Made by a program: the position numbers and the translations under genes
The notes under the pieces: model-generated
The model's database searches: none
What the model was told of the DNA's origin: nothing
Seen by the model: the letters and a program-made list of their open reading frames with translations, nothing else
Part shown: positions 35,526-45,045 of the stretch, in pieces
How the letters are laid out: each line of letters opens with the position of its first letter
Position numbering within the stretch: the first letter of the stretch is position 1
Origin: Bryobacterales bacterium KBS 96
Lineage (GTDB): Bacteria > Acidobacteriota > Terriglobia > Bryobacterales > Bryobacteraceae
DNA length: 64,000 bases
Assembly: GCA_000381625.1 (NCBI GenBank)
Contig: KB906767.1
Location: 2,396,629 to 2,460,628 of the forward strand
Reading direction: 5' to 3'

Positions 35526-35765
35526 TCATCTGCTCGCGGGCTTCTTTCCACAGGTCCCAGCACAGGGGCGGCCGCAAAGCAAACAGGGGAGATACTGCAG
35601 ATACTCACGCTGTTGCCGAGAAGTCAGAGTCAAATGCATTGTCTCCGGATTCAGAAACTCTTTGTATATCTGCGCGACCAGATCCCCAGGCATGAAACGA
35701 TAGTGCGGCGTGTTCTTGGGACCCTCTATCATGAGGTTCGAGGCGATCTGAAGCTGAGAATTCAT
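35526..35765 (-). CDS. Small Cys-rich-tailed protein, last gene of the Hsp70 operon
   Basis: 79 residues, ATG overlapping the Hsp70 stop by 4 bp. The N-terminal part (LQIASNLMIEGPKNTPHYRFMPGDLVAQIYKEF) and the end CLLCGRPCAGTCGKK, with four cysteines that could bind zinc, are the only visible features. No family was recognised. Tight coupling argues that it is a real gene working with the Hsp70. Confidence 0.6.
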   Translation of the reverse strand: MNSQLQIASNLMIEGPKNTPHYRFMPGDLVAQIYKEFLNPETMHLTLTSRQQREYLQYLPCLLCGRPCAGTCGKKPASR

Positions 35766-37261
35766 GCCATTGCTCCTTGCGTGTCGAGGGCGAAGTGTAA
35801 ATCATGGTACTCGGCCTGCGCGCTGCGAGTTTGCGTTGCGCCTTTCCCGAATACGCGAAGAATCAAATCCTCATGCAGACTGAGATTCACGGTAACCCTC
35901 TCGCAATCGTTGTATTTTCGCGGCAGCTCACGGCTCACCGGAATTCCGAGAACCCTTTCGCTCATTTCGCGGCCTTCATATTTTTCGACCAGTACCAGCT
36001 TCGCTTCGCCATCGCGGTTGTCGGTGCAGAAGAAGTTGATCTGCTTCTGGCATACTTCGGGTTTCGCCAAAGTGCCCGCCGGGAACAGCTCATAGTACGC
36101 GCCATCGGCCAGCCGAACGCCCAGTGAGCGCGCAAGGACCGGATGTAGTCCTAGGAAGTCAACTCGTGCAGCGCCCTCGGCGATGATCGAATCGGCGTTA
36201 TTCACATAAACTACTCGATGCCCGAAGCGTTCCTGCATCTCACGCCGAACCAGCGGGATCCGTGAACTGCCGCCAATGAGTAACACGACATCGACGTCCC
36301 TCGGCGTGAGTCGGGCCTTCTCGATGACGGCGTCCACCTGGGCCATGGCGTCCCGAATGTCTAGTCCGACCTCCGCCTCGAAATCCGCCCGGGTCAACTC
36401 CTGAGTCACGTCGTAGACCTTCCCGTTCACCCGGAACGCACTCGTCACGTCCAGATCTGCCCACTCCTCCTCCGAGAGGATGAGCTTGGCAGATTCACAC
36501 CGGGCCAAATAGCGATCCTTCAATGTAGCTTTGATCGGAGCATCTTCGAGTGAGAGGTTTGAACTTTCCAGGAACCGGTGATGCGATAAGCGCATAATCT
36601 TGTCGTCGAAGTGGTCGCCGGCGCGGTGCCCGAGATCGGCTTTTTCAACCTGGATCATTCTTCCCGACCGAACGACCGCGAGTGTGATGTCGAGCGTCCC
36701 ACCGCCCCAATCGAAAACAAGAATATTGCGTCCTTCCAGTTCTTCAATTGGCCTCCCCTGGTGGGGAAAGCAGTAAGCGGCTGCAGCTGCGAACGGCTCG
36801 TGGACGAACGTCTTCACATAGAAGCCGGCCTTTTCCGCTGCAACCCGAAGCTCATGACGGGCGGCGCCGTCGAACGCTACAGGTATTGTGACGACCCCTT
36901 CATGGATGTCAAGGCCGTGTTGCTCACGGGCCTGGCGCAGCAGGTATGAAAAGATCTCCGAAGCCACGTCCGGGGCGCTCCGTGGCTGACCAGCGACGCG
37001 GAAAGCTTTCGACTTGCCGAGACTCAATTTCACCGACGTCACGAAGCTGTTTCCCGGCACTTCGGAAAAGCCATTCACGTTATTTCGGGCATTGCGGCCG
37101 ACCGTCACAGCACCGTCAGCTCGATACCATACGATTGAGGGGTGCGGCTTGCCACCGTCGAGAAGCGCGCGTGTGGGACCTCCTTCGCATACGCCAATCA
37201 CGGAGTTCGTTGTTCCGAAGTCGATTCCAAACCCGATTTGGTTTGGCTTGTGTCGCGTCAT
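35762..37261 (-). CDS. Short Hsp70-family ATPase
   Basis: 499 residues from the ATG at 37261 (MTRHKPNQIGFGIDFGTTNS), which overlaps the upstream stop by 4 bp; a longer frame upstream is the shadow of the neighbouring gene. The actin-like nucleotide-binding domain is complete: phosphate-1 GIDFGTTNSVIGV, VTIPVAFDGAARHELRVAAEKAGF, phosphate-2 VFDWGGGTLDITL and adenosine motif LLIGGSSRIPLVRREM. Only about 120 residues follow, so the peptide-binding domain is much shorter than in DnaK and has no long lid. No dnaJ or grpE is near. It probably uses ATP-driven conformational change on a partner in this operon. Confidence 0.9.
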   Translation of the reverse strand: MTRHKPNQIGFGIDFGTTNSVIGVCEGGPTRALLDGGKPHPSIVWYRADGAVTVGRNARNNVNGFSEVPGNSFVTSVKLSLGKSKAFRVAGQPRSAPDVASEIFSYLLRQAREQHGLDIHEGVVTIPVAFDGAARHELRVAAEKAGFYVKTFVHEPFAAAAAYCFPHQGRPIEELEGRNILVFDWGGGTLDITLAVVRSGRMIQVEKADLGHRAGDHFDDKIMRLSHHRFLESSNLSLEDAPIKATLKDRYLARCESAKLILSEEEWADLDVTSAFRVNGKVYDVTQELTRADFEAEVGLDIRDAMAQVDAVIEKARLTPRDVDVVLLIGGSSRIPLVRREMQERFGHRVVYVNNADSIIAEGAARVDFLGLHPVLARSLGVRLADGAYYELFPAGTLAKPEVCQKQINFFCTDNRDGEAKLVLVEKYEGREMSERVLGIPVSRELPRKYNDCERVTVNLSLHEDLILRVFGKGATQTRSAQAEYHDLHFALDTQGAMA

Positions 37262-38310
37262 TCCTTTACCTTGGACAAGATTTCTTGGATTCTTCGCAGC
37301 CGCCGGAGCGCGATTGGCACACTCGGCTCGTCTCGATCCAAAGCCAGCAATGCTTCCTCGACCTCTTGCCCGACTCTCGCTCGAAAACTGCCACTTTGCT
37401 TCGTGAGTTCCTGCTCGGACACTCCCCGCCAATGCCGATCCAGCAGATCGTAACGTTCTTTTTCTGAGGTGAGCGCTCGCTCCAGTTCTTCGATCTGCGC
37501 GGATTTCTTCTTGTCCTGGTCCGCCGCGATGTCAAGATCTTTCCGAAACCGCTCGACTTCCCGTTTGAGCCGATCCACCTCATCCTGCGCAGATCGCAGT
37601 TGCCGTTCAAGGCTGAGTTCACGGTTGAGTATCTGGCGGTTTTGCTCCTCGAGGAGCTGAACTCCGGAGAGAACGAGATCTAGCCTCCGGGCTGCGATAC
37701 CCGGAGCGCCGATGGCGCCGACGACTCCGCGCATGAACCCGGTGTCGTTACCAGCGGATTTGAGTCCCTTCGAGGAAAGCCAACGTCGGGACGCAGATAG
37801 CAGACCCCGGAGCATCGTCTTTGGTTCGGCATCGTAAAGCAAGCAGACCACGAACCTGCGGAACCACGAATCTCGCTCGGCCGCGGGTGTCTCAGGCGCA
37901 TGCTGCTTCACCCATTCTTCGACATTTTGCGGGCCACGATAGGTGGCAAACTCCGCCCGGTCAAACTGAATTGCTTGTTCAAACCCTGCTCGGGCTTTGG
38001 CGAGAAATCGCTTACTCACGCCGTTCTGCTTCCCAGTACGCGCCTGAACCGCCAAAGGCAGGGCGAGTCGCTCCAGGATCTCCGGATGATCGGCAAAAGT
38101 AGCGATCATCTCCGTGAGGTGTTCCTCGGCAATTTCGCCCGCGTATGCGGTTTTCAGCTTGGCCCGAAGTTCTGGTACAGGGTCCTTCTTCGATGTGACA
38201 GCGGCGCGCCACTCATTCAGAAAGACCTCAGCTGAGGGCTTCTGCTTTTTCTCTTTGGCGGGCTGCTCGCCCAGTTGTTGAAGCAACTGCTGCTGATCTT
38301 GGTTATCCAT
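37258..38310 (-). CDS. Coiled-coil protein of the Hsp70 operon
   Basis: 350 residues. The first ~200 are mostly helical (AEVFLNEWRAAVTSKKDPVPELRAKLKTA, AERDSWFRRFVVCLLYDAEPKTMLRG); about 210-300 form a strong coiled coil with heptads (LLEEQNRQILNRELSLERQLRS, VDRLKREVERFRKDLDI). The C terminus is again helical (VEEALLALDRDEPSVPIALRRLRRIQEIL). No family recognised. GrpE, the usual Hsp70 partner, is also a coiled-coil dimer, so a cochaperone or adaptor role is conceivable, but there is no GrpE motif. It overlaps both neighbours (8 and 4 bp). Confidence 0.75.
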   Translation of the reverse strand: MDNQDQQQLLQQLGEQPAKEKKQKPSAEVFLNEWRAAVTSKKDPVPELRAKLKTAYAGEIAEEHLTEMIATFADHPEILERLALPLAVQARTGKQNGVSKRFLAKARAGFEQAIQFDRAEFATYRGPQNVEEWVKQHAPETPAAERDSWFRRFVVCLLYDAEPKTMLRGLLSASRRWLSSKGLKSAGNDTGFMRGVVGAIGAPGIAARRLDLVLSGVQLLEEQNRQILNRELSLERQLRSAQDEVDRLKREVERFRKDLDIAADQDKKKSAQIEELERALTSEKERYDLLDRHWRGVSEQELTKQSGSFRARVGQEVEEALLALDRDEPSVPIALRRLRRIQEILSKVKE

Positions 38311-39448
38311 TCAAAAAGCCTTCGGCCTCCGCTCCAAAGAACGGGTGGTACCGCAGCATCTCGTAAGCCGCCCGCGCCTCGCGCGGTTGGCTCAGCCTCC
38401 GGTGCTGCCGGGCTCTCAAGAGCGCCAGTTTGTCGTGATTATTTCGCTCGGCAGCGAGGGGATGGAATTCCAGTGCTGCCAAGCCTGCTGCGAAGAGAGA
38501 ATCTTCTTCCGGATCATAGAAATCCGCAACGACTCGCAGGAGCCTGATCGTGAACTCGTCCGACAATGTCAGGAAGGGACTGCCGTTGATAACTGGCGTT
38601 TGAGTATCCCAAGCTGACCCGAAAGGCTGGTTGAAAAATACGTCGGACGCCGATATCAAGGAGCGCCTTGCGGCGCGGTTAAGTACGCCGAAACAGTTCA
38701 TTGCGAGCCCCAGAACGCACTGGGCGCTATGCGCTAACGGCGTACGAAACGGAAGAAGCAATCCGAACGCTTCTTCGAAATGTTCCTTTGCCCGGTCGGC
38801 TTGCCCGTGGGACGAGAGATGGAAAGCGAGGGCATATTCGAAGAATCCATTCAGGTACCGGTTCTCGAGTGCGCCCATGTTGCCGGCCAGTTGTCGCCAG
38901 CAACCGATGTCTGGGATATCGGAGCTTGCCGCCATCTCACCGGCCCACGGCAAGATCAGCGAGTCCAGATCTTCACGCCGGAACTCCGGTAAAGAACGCG
39001 AAAATAGGGTGAACTGCCGCGGCTTGCCGCCCTGTGGCGAGACATCGACGTGGATCTCGCCTTCATATCGAGCAGGGATCATGCGGCGAAAATCGTGATC
39101 GCCGGAAGATGTCTGCTGGCAAAAGCCTATTCCGGATACCTGCACGGAGGCGCTTGGAAATCCCAACAAGACAACACGCAGGTCGGAAACGCCGCGTTCA
39201 GCCCACCCGACATCTCGTACGATTCGACCGTTTACCCGTAAATAGACGTGCTGCGGGCCGTGGACTTGCTTGATATGAAAATCCAAGTCGGCGGAGCTTA
39301 TGTGCACAGCGTGGCAGATTGGGCAGAACTGGAGCGGAGCAGCGGGAGCGTGTTGAGCGTCGGACGATCGTCGCTTCCCTGTGAGGGAATCGAGGTACTG
39401 CCCAAGCGTTTCTTTGTTGTCCTCGTAAAAGTCTTTCCAATCCGCCAT
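38303..39448 (-). CDS. C2H2 zinc-finger protein with helical repeat C terminus
   Basis: 381 residues. A single C2H2 finger is seen at C42-P-I-C45 and H58...H63. Residues ~65-165 look beta-rich (VYLRVNGRIVRDVGWAERG, YEGEIHVDVSPQGGKPRQFTLFSR). From ~175 the protein is helical and TPR-like (NRYLNGFFEYALAFHLSSHGQADRAKEHFEEAFGLL), with no further motifs. The finger suggests nucleic acid or protein binding; the helices suggest a scaffold. It is coupled by 8 bp to the coiled-coil gene. Confidence 0.72.
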   Translation of the reverse strand: MADWKDFYEDNKETLGQYLDSLTGKRRSSDAQHAPAAPLQFCPICHAVHISSADLDFHIKQVHGPQHVYLRVNGRIVRDVGWAERGVSDLRVVLLGFPSASVQVSGIGFCQQTSSGDHDFRRMIPARYEGEIHVDVSPQGGKPRQFTLFSRSLPEFRREDLDSLILPWAGEMAASSDIPDIGCWRQLAGNMGALENRYLNGFFEYALAFHLSSHGQADRAKEHFEEAFGLLLPFRTPLAHSAQCVLGLAMNCFGVLNRAARRSLISASDVFFNQPFGSAWDTQTPVINGSPFLTLSDEFTIRLLRVVADFYDPEEDSLFAAGLAALEFHPLAAERNNHDKLALLRARQHRRLSQPREARAAYEMLRYHPFFGAEAEGFLNG

Positions 39449-39481
39449 GGCATCCTCGTTTCGAGCTCCGACTGTTCAGAA

Positions 39482-40138
39482 TCACCTCGCCTTGTAGCGC
39501 GTGAACGCACGCTGGGCAAAGCCGACCAGACGATCGACGTCGTTGTTTTGGTTGGGCAGAATCCTGTGACCCCACTCGCGCTTATGCTCCTCGAACAGCT
39601 TCTGCAGTCGCAGTGCGGGCTGGTTGGGGACAAAGACACACTTATCGCTTCCGCACTCCGCACTGAGTCCGAGGAATTCCCGTCCTAGCGCGATTCCGGG
39701 GTCAGAGGTATAGTACTTGCATTCGAGCAACAGAACGGCCTCGGTTTGCGAAGGGTCCGTGTGATCCACCCTGCAGGTTCGGGCCACCGCGCGGCTCAGG
39801 ACGATCACGTCAGCTTCGTGATAAAGCCGGGAACGGCCGGAGACGAAAACGCCCACGTGGGCCTCAAGCAATGGCTTTCCCGCGAACTCGATAACGGCGT
39901 GCGTATAGGGGTGAAGTTCGCTCCAGAGGTGACCGGGCGAAGTTCGAAATGTTGCGACTCCGTTGAAGGGTCCATTTCTATTCTCGAACCGTACCAGCGC
40001 ACCCTCTTTTCTCGCAGCTTGAAGCACCAACGCGAACAGATAACCTTCGAAACGGTCCTCATCGGCAGCCTGGTCCCATGACGTTTGGCTCACGATCGAA
40101 GGGAGAAGTTGACTGATCTGGCTTAACAAGGTGCTCAC
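39482..40138 (-). CDS. PD-(D/E)xK-like nuclease domain protein
   Basis: 218 residues. The core reads E92-A-H-V-G-V-F-V-S-G-R-S, then HEAD110VIVL and, after a variable loop, AVLLLE139-C-K141YYTS. A strand-Asp-strand-E-x-K arrangement is the signature of restriction-endonuclease-fold nucleases, and GRSRLYHEADVIVL resembles domains that cleave or bind DNA in defence proteins. The fold call is from motif layout only. The start overlaps the preceding gene by 4 bp and a 33-bp gap follows. In this operon it is the natural candidate effector. Confidence 0.65.
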   Translation of the reverse strand: MSTLLSQISQLLPSIVSQTSWDQAADEDRFEGYLFALVLQAARKEGALVRFENRNGPFNGVATFRTSPGHLWSELHPYTHAVIEFAGKPLLEAHVGVFVSGRSRLYHEADVIVLSRAVARTCRVDHTDPSQTEAVLLLECKYYTSDPGIALGREFLGLSAECGSDKCVFVPNQPALRLQKLFEEHKREWGHRILPNQNNDVDRLVGFAQRAFTRYKAR

Positions 40139-40506
40139 GCTCGCACCTCGCGCTCTAGTTCGTGAAGCAACTTGTTCAGCACCGGTATGCGGTCGTCTCT
40201 GATGCCTCGCAGGCGCAACGAAGCTCGGCCTGAGATCTCGACATCGGATTCGAAGGAGACGCTCTCGACGTCGGCAATTGTTCTGAACAGCCGAAGCTGC
40301 TCGCTTTCGAGCTCTGCAGCATGAACGATCGCTTGGCGCAAACCGTCAATCAGAAACAGCAGTTGGTCGACGGCGGACCAAGGCTCTAGTGTCATCATCG
40401 CGACATAGAGCCTTTCGTCTCTGCGATGAAAAATCGAGCTCGGCAACATCCTCTGAGAACATTGGTCGCCTGCTTCAGCCATTGTGTACAGTTGTTTACA
40501 AGTCAT
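40135..40506 (-). CDS. Hypothetical first gene of the Hsp70 operon
   Basis: 123 residues, start MTCKQLYTMAEAGDQC (the later ATG at codon 9 is an alternative). It is mainly helical (WSAVDQLLFLIDGLRQAIVHAAELESEQLRLFRTIADV) and ends with a basic/acidic helix (IPVLNKLLHELEREV). No family recognised. It overlaps the nuclease-like gene by 4 bp, so it is likely made in a fixed ratio with it, possibly as an inhibitor or subunit. A TACAAT hexamer lies just before the start. Confidence 0.6.
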   Translation of the reverse strand: MTCKQLYTMAEAGDQCSQRMLPSSIFHRRDERLYVAMMTLEPWSAVDQLLFLIDGLRQAIVHAAELESEQLRLFRTIADVESVSFESDVEISGRASLRLRGIRDDRIPVLNKLLHELEREVRA

Positions 40507-40725
40507 TGTGATTGTAGCTCAGCGTACACACATAAGACTGGGCGCACCGTATCTCGGTCCGCCTATCCATCTGAAAAGACAGCGTCTAAGAATTCCTCCA
40601 AATGGCCTCAGAGTTGCCGCTCATAGACGGCACACACCACATTAATACTCCTGAATTTTTCAGTGAAGAGCGCCACATCGCCCACTCCAAAACACCCACA
40701 CAATTGATTGACCTCAACAGCCAGA

Positions 40726-41139
40726 ATGAATGAACCAACCGGCGCTGTCCCTCCCTCAACTGCAAGAATTTCCATATACAGATATCTTTCCATCATCTCC
40801 AGTGATATTTACGAAAACGGACAGAGGATATTGTGGCGAGTGGCGCTGGCAATTCATTGCCATCAGCGCCCAGACCGCAGCTTCTTCTTCCGACGACGAC
40901 AAATTCCAGTGTGCGCCAGATGCCTGGGGCTGTTAGTCGGTGTGTCACTTCTTCCGCTCTATTGTCATGACATCCGTATAGCAACCGCGCTTATCGCAGC
41001 GATGGTGTTGGACGGGGGTACGCAAGCGCTCGGCTTAAGGCGAAGTTGCAACTGGTTGCGATTCTTGACCGGAATAGGTTTTGCGCTTGGATGCGGCGGC
41101 TATTTCTTCAGAGCGTGTCATTATTTATGGAATATGTAA
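40726..41139 (+). CDS. DUF2085 membrane protein
   Basis: About 137 residues from the ATG at 40726. After a polar leader it contains AIHCHQRPDRSFFFRRRQIPVCARCLGLLVGVS, the DUF2085 signature with conserved CHQRPxRSF and CARC, and three hydrophobic segments (LGLLVGVSLLPLYC, ATALIAAMVLDGG and FLTGIGFALGCGGYFF). It is a small predicted membrane protein of unknown function. It overlaps the next gene by 13 bp. Confidence 0.8.
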   Translation: MNEPTGAVPPSTARISIYRYLSIISSDIYENGQRILWRVALAIHCHQRPDRSFFFRRRQIPVCARCLGLLVGVSLLPLYCHDIRIATALIAAMVLDGGTQALGLRRSCNWLRFLTGIGFALGCGGYFFRACHYLWNM

Positions 41140-41438
41140 CACAACAATTTGAAAACACACCGGATGGACTTCGTTACAAAGATGCATACACGCAATATCT
41201 CGCCGGTCAGGGCTATCGCATTATCAGCGAGCAGTTAGAAAACGGCCATATCAGGGGAGAAGAGCAGTGTTGCTTGGCACTGATTTGTTTACCGGCCATT
41301 TTTCTCGCTGGAAGGACACCGGGAATAATAACTGTAAGCTATGGGAGAGAAGCATCCTACTGCACGTGGTGTGGCAATCCAGTTACAGTACAATCCCTGT
41401 TCTGCACCAATTGCGGAGCTAATCTGCAGGAGAAATAA
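41127..41438 (+). CDS. Zinc-ribbon protein paired with DUF2085
   Basis: 103 residues from the ATG at 41127 (MEYVTQQFENTPDGLRY); a longer frame upstream overlaps DUF2085 extensively and is rejected. A hydrophobic segment (CLALICLPAIFLAGR) is followed by YCTWCGNPVTVQSLFCTNCGANL, a CxxC...CxxC zinc ribbon of the zf-ribbon_3 type. It is probably membrane-associated with a cytosolic metal-binding tail. Function is unknown. Confidence 0.7.
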   Translation: MEYVTQQFENTPDGLRYKDAYTQYLAGQGYRIISEQLENGHIRGEEQCCLALICLPAIFLAGRTPGIITVSYGREASYCTWCGNPVTVQSLFCTNCGANLQEK

Positions 41439-41528
41439 TCCAGGACGAACGTTTGGCTCGCGTGATACCTGGGAAAAAGGAAATCGCAGCCAGCAATATG
41501 AAAGCTTAAGCGCATCTTGTCCGACAGT

Positions 41529-41825
41529 CTAGCGATTGATTTTCGGTTTCATTGGGCTGTTTCCGACAAACGGATATTTCGACCCGTGCGCAAGTACCAG
41601 ACTGAACCGCGAATCTAATGGAGCTTCCGAACTAAATTCATGAGAATCGAGATCAAACACAAGACGATTCCGAGCGGCAACGTCATCCAGATGCTGACAT
41701 AAAGCCAGAATGGGAAAGCATCTTCGAGCCACGTGGTTGTAAACGACAAACAGTACGAGCGCCAATAGCGCAAGGCTAATACGCACAAGGCCTAATCTAA
41801 ACAGCGGACGTCGTGAAATTGTCAT
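41529..41825 (-). CDS. Possible small membrane protein
   Basis: 98 residues from the ATG at 41825 (MTISRRPLFRLGLVRISLALLALVLFVVY). One membrane helix near the N terminus with positive residues before it, then a polar domain. No homology recognised and no clear ribosome site, so its reality is uncertain. Confidence 0.4.
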   Translation of the reverse strand: MTISRRPLFRLGLVRISLALLALVLFVVYNHVARRCFPILALCQHLDDVAARNRLVFDLDSHEFSSEAPLDSRFSLVLAHGSKYPFVGNSPMKPKINR

Positions 41826-42060
41826 TTGGCCCGTACATGACTGGACGACAGTATTGTCGTAAGCGCAGTCATCGTCGCCACGTCGGGCTCTCATTGAATT
41901 TCCCCGAGTCATGCGCACATGTTCACAAGTGCGCCAGCTTCGACACTACTGCTTGCAGACGGGTGAAGAGTCCCGGAGGAAAATTTAAGGCTGTTCAGGC
42001 CTCGGAACTGATATCCAGTTCACAATCCTCCGCCGCGATCTGATAAGTTGGCTAGTTTCC

Positions 42061-45042
42061 ATGATTTACGCTGAGTTCCAGGCCGGTGCCACCGTGCGCA
42101 CTCGCGGTCGCCGCTTTATGATTCTGGCGGCCGACACAATTGCCCAGCAGAAGGGTAATGCCTCAATCCGCCGGCTTCGATTGCGCGCGCTTGACGAGCC
42201 GTTTCGCAACGAAGAAATTTGCGTCCTGCACCCGATCGAAGACGTCGAGCCGGACGAAATTCCGGAATTAGACTTGAACAGGCCCGGGCGGCTCGCGCGA
42301 TTCCAACTTCTTATGGATGCCGTCCGGCTCAGCCTTTCACCTGGCGACGACCGACTTGTATCTTCAACGCGCTCCCGAATCGAGTTCGAACCCTATCAGC
42401 AAGTTCCAGCGCTGCGGGCGTTGGAATTGCCACGTCCACGACTCCTAATAGCAGATGACGTGGGTCTCGGCAAGACCATCGAGGCTGGTCTCATCCTGCG
42501 CGAACTGAACGCTCGTCGCCGCGCGGCTCGAATTCTGATCGTCTGCCCCGCATCCATCATCGAGCAGTGGCAGACCGAGTTAGCTTCGAAGTTTGGGTTC
42601 CAATTCAAAATCTTCGACAGTGAGGGCGTGGCAGAAGCGCGCCGGTCACTCGAAGTCGGCTCCAATCCATGGAGCGCTGAGCCGCGAGTCATCGCTTCCG
42701 TAGATTTCATCAAGCGTCGGGAAGGCGCTTTCCGAGAGCTCTCCGCCAGCCGCTGGGACGTAATCATCATCGACGAAGCCCACCACCTCGCATCCGGCGG
42801 CAACGACGACGAACTCACGGATCGCTTCCGGCTGGCTCGCTGGCTCGCTACAGAGAATACCGGCGCGCTGCTGCTACTCACCGCGACGCCCCATGATGGC
42901 TACGACCAGAACTTTGCCTCGCTGTTGTCGCTGCTGGAACCCTCGCTGATTATTCCCGGCAGAAGCCTCAAGTTCGATCACTACCGGCGCCACATGGTCC
43001 GCCGACTGAAACGACACGTGCGCTTGCCCGACGGATCACCCAAGTTTATAGAGCGGGTGCCGGTTGAGCCCCTGCCCGTAGAGTTGCGGCCCGAGGAAGC
43101 ACAACTTCAAGCCGCTGTGAGCGACGAAGCAACCAATCTGGACCTGTTGGCGGAGAAGGCCCTTCGAGCTGACCGCGAGTCCATCCGGCTGGTTGCCACG
43201 ATTCTCCGCAAACGAGCCGCTTCATCGCTGGCGGCAATACGGAAGACGGTCGCCCAACGCCGCGAAAACATCTCACAGACCATCGCGGACGTCGAAGTCC
43301 GCCGCGATCACCTGCGGGCCATTCGCCGCGGCGAGACTATCTCCGAAGAAGCCCAAGCGCGTCTGGAGCGTGACCTTTACAGGACCTATCTATCCGCCAT
43401 GCAGCGGAGCGGTCGAGAACTTCGCCGCCTCAAAGATGAAACGGACCGACTCGATCAACTCGAGCATCTTGCCGCCGCCTGTGGTACCGGACGGGAGTCC
43501 AAACTGCTGACCCTCGAAGGCTGGCTGAAAGCCTTGCACGCAGAGTATCCCGAAAAGAAGGTCATCGTGTTCAGTGAATATACCGACACGGTGGATGCGA
43601 TCGTCACGCATCTTGAAGCCTGCGGCTATTCCGGACAAGTGGTCCGCCTGACTGGTGACACGGGTTCGCGCAAGGAGCGGCATCTCGCACTCACACGGTT
43701 TGCCAGCGCTGAATCGCGAATCCTGGTTGCAACCGACGTCGCCGGCGAGGGCCTCAATCTCCACGAACACTGCCATCATTTGGTTCACTTCGAGCTCCCT
43801 TGGAACCCCAACCGCATGGAGCAGCGCAACGGTCGTATCGACCGCTACGGCCAGAAATACGCCCCAACGATCGCGTTTCTCTATGCCAAAGACTCGTACG
43901 AGGGTGAAGTGCTGAAGCGGCTTGTAGTGAAGATCGAAGCCCAAATGCGGATGCTCGGTTCCATAGGTGACGTTCTTGGACAGATCCAGGCCGACAGCAT
44001 CGAGCAACTTCTGAGCCGTCCGGTATCGGATGTGCATCGTGCAGTCGCCGAGGCCGAAGCGCAGATCGACAGCGAACTGAACCGTGCCTCTGATCCGCGA
44101 GTCCGGGCGCAGATCGGCGAAGGCGGCGAGGATCAGGACGAAGTTGCGCGGGCGAAAGCCGCCGTGCGCCGTGAGCAGGAGCGCGGCGTGGCCCTGGACG
44201 TGTTTCTACAACGAGCAATTCTCGCCGCTGGAGGAACGGTGGACCGTTACAGTGATGCCATGCGCATCACGACACCTCAGCCCTGGCGCTCATCGGAGGT
44301 TTACGAGCGGTACGAGAGCCTGCTCCCGCCGGGCTCTTTCCGGCAGGGAGAAGAGACTGCAGCAGAGGATGTCCTTCATGAGGAACACCCGCTTCTTGAA
44401 GCCTCAGTCCGGTGGGTTCGGTCCAATCGATTCCGTAAAGACGACGATCACCGGCTCGCTGGCGTAGTTATACCCGATCTCGCCGAACCAGACTTGGTCG
44501 CCACCTTCCTGCTTACATTGCAAGACGGTACCGCCTCAAAGGTCGAACGCTTCGAAGCCGTAAGAATCTTCCCAAACCTTCATGTCTCCAAGGACGGATT
44601 GGCGGACGATAACGCTTCACGCGTTACATTCCCCGGAAACCTTCCTGCCGGTTGTCTCCAGCAGTTCTTCGGTGACTGGTGGCAAGAAGCCAGAAGCATT
44701 GCGGAAACCGAGGTTCGTCGCCGCGCCTCCGAATGGAAACAGGAGCTGGAGACATTTCGCCGGCTCGAACGCGACATTCAGAAGCCCGAAATCGACCGCT
44801 GGGACGCCTCCACTCGCGAAGTCATTCTTGGCGACTACGCCCTTCAAACTCAGCAGAGTCGTCTATTCAGTGATGCCCCCACCCTACCTCCTGCTTTGCG
44901 ACGCCGCCTCGACGAGCACCGCAAGCGCGCTGAGTTCCAGCGTTTGATCCTCGACCGGCGTGCCCATTTCGAGACGCCCCTGATCGAACCCTTAGGCGTT
45001 CTCCTCCGCGTGCCGGCATCCCTCGTCGAGGAGGATCGCTAA
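42061..45042 (+). CDS. SNF2/Rad54-type helicase (DISARM DrmD-like)
   Basis: 993 residues. After ~95 N-terminal residues the SF2 core begins: motif I ADDVGLGKTIEAGLIL (residues ~131-146), motif II D238-E-A-H241-H in IIIDEAHHLASGG, motif III LLLLTATPHDG, and the C-terminal lobe with VIVFSEYTDTVDAIV, VATDVAGEGLNLH and motif VI MEQRNGRIDRYGQ (~591-598). The TATPHDGY and GRIDRYGQ forms match the RapA/DrmD branch used in defence operons. A helical linker and a C-terminal ~250-residue region are unique. It likely translocates on duplex DNA. It is followed after 3 bp by the methylase gene. Confidence 0.9.
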   Translation: MIYAEFQAGATVRTRGRRFMILAADTIAQQKGNASIRRLRLRALDEPFRNEEICVLHPIEDVEPDEIPELDLNRPGRLARFQLLMDAVRLSLSPGDDRLVSSTRSRIEFEPYQQVPALRALELPRPRLLIADDVGLGKTIEAGLILRELNARRRAARILIVCPASIIEQWQTELASKFGFQFKIFDSEGVAEARRSLEVGSNPWSAEPRVIASVDFIKRREGAFRELSASRWDVIIIDEAHHLASGGNDDELTDRFRLARWLATENTGALLLLTATPHDGYDQNFASLLSLLEPSLIIPGRSLKFDHYRRHMVRRLKRHVRLPDGSPKFIERVPVEPLPVELRPEEAQLQAAVSDEATNLDLLAEKALRADRESIRLVATILRKRAASSLAAIRKTVAQRRENISQTIADVEVRRDHLRAIRRGETISEEAQARLERDLYRTYLSAMQRSGRELRRLKDETDRLDQLEHLAAACGTGRESKLLTLEGWLKALHAEYPEKKVIVFSEYTDTVDAIVTHLEACGYSGQVVRLTGDTGSRKERHLALTRFASAESRILVATDVAGEGLNLHEHCHHLVHFELPWNPNRMEQRNGRIDRYGQKYAPTIAFLYAKDSYEGEVLKRLVVKIEAQMRMLGSIGDVLGQIQADSIEQLLSRPVSDVHRAVAEAEAQIDSELNRASDPRVRAQIGEGGEDQDEVARAKAAVRREQERGVALDVFLQRAILAAGGTVDRYSDAMRITTPQPWRSSEVYERYESLLPPGSFRQGEETAAEDVLHEEHPLLEASVRWVRSNRFRKDDDHRLAGVVIPDLAEPDLVATFLLTLQDGTASKVERFEAVRIFPNLHVSKDGLADDNASRVTFPGNLPAGCLQQFFGDWWQEARSIAETEVRRRASEWKQELETFRRLERDIQKPEIDRWDASTREVILGDYALQTQQSRLFSDAPTLPPALRRRLDEHRKRAEFQRLILDRRAHFETPLIEPLGVLLRVPASLVEEDR

Positions 45043-45045
45043 ACG

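Noticed and set aside
37262-37432. 57-residue extension of the Hsp70 start
   Set aside because: It is a shadow of the coiled-coil gene; the ATG at 37261 overlaps that gene's stop and gives a standard Hsp70 beginning.
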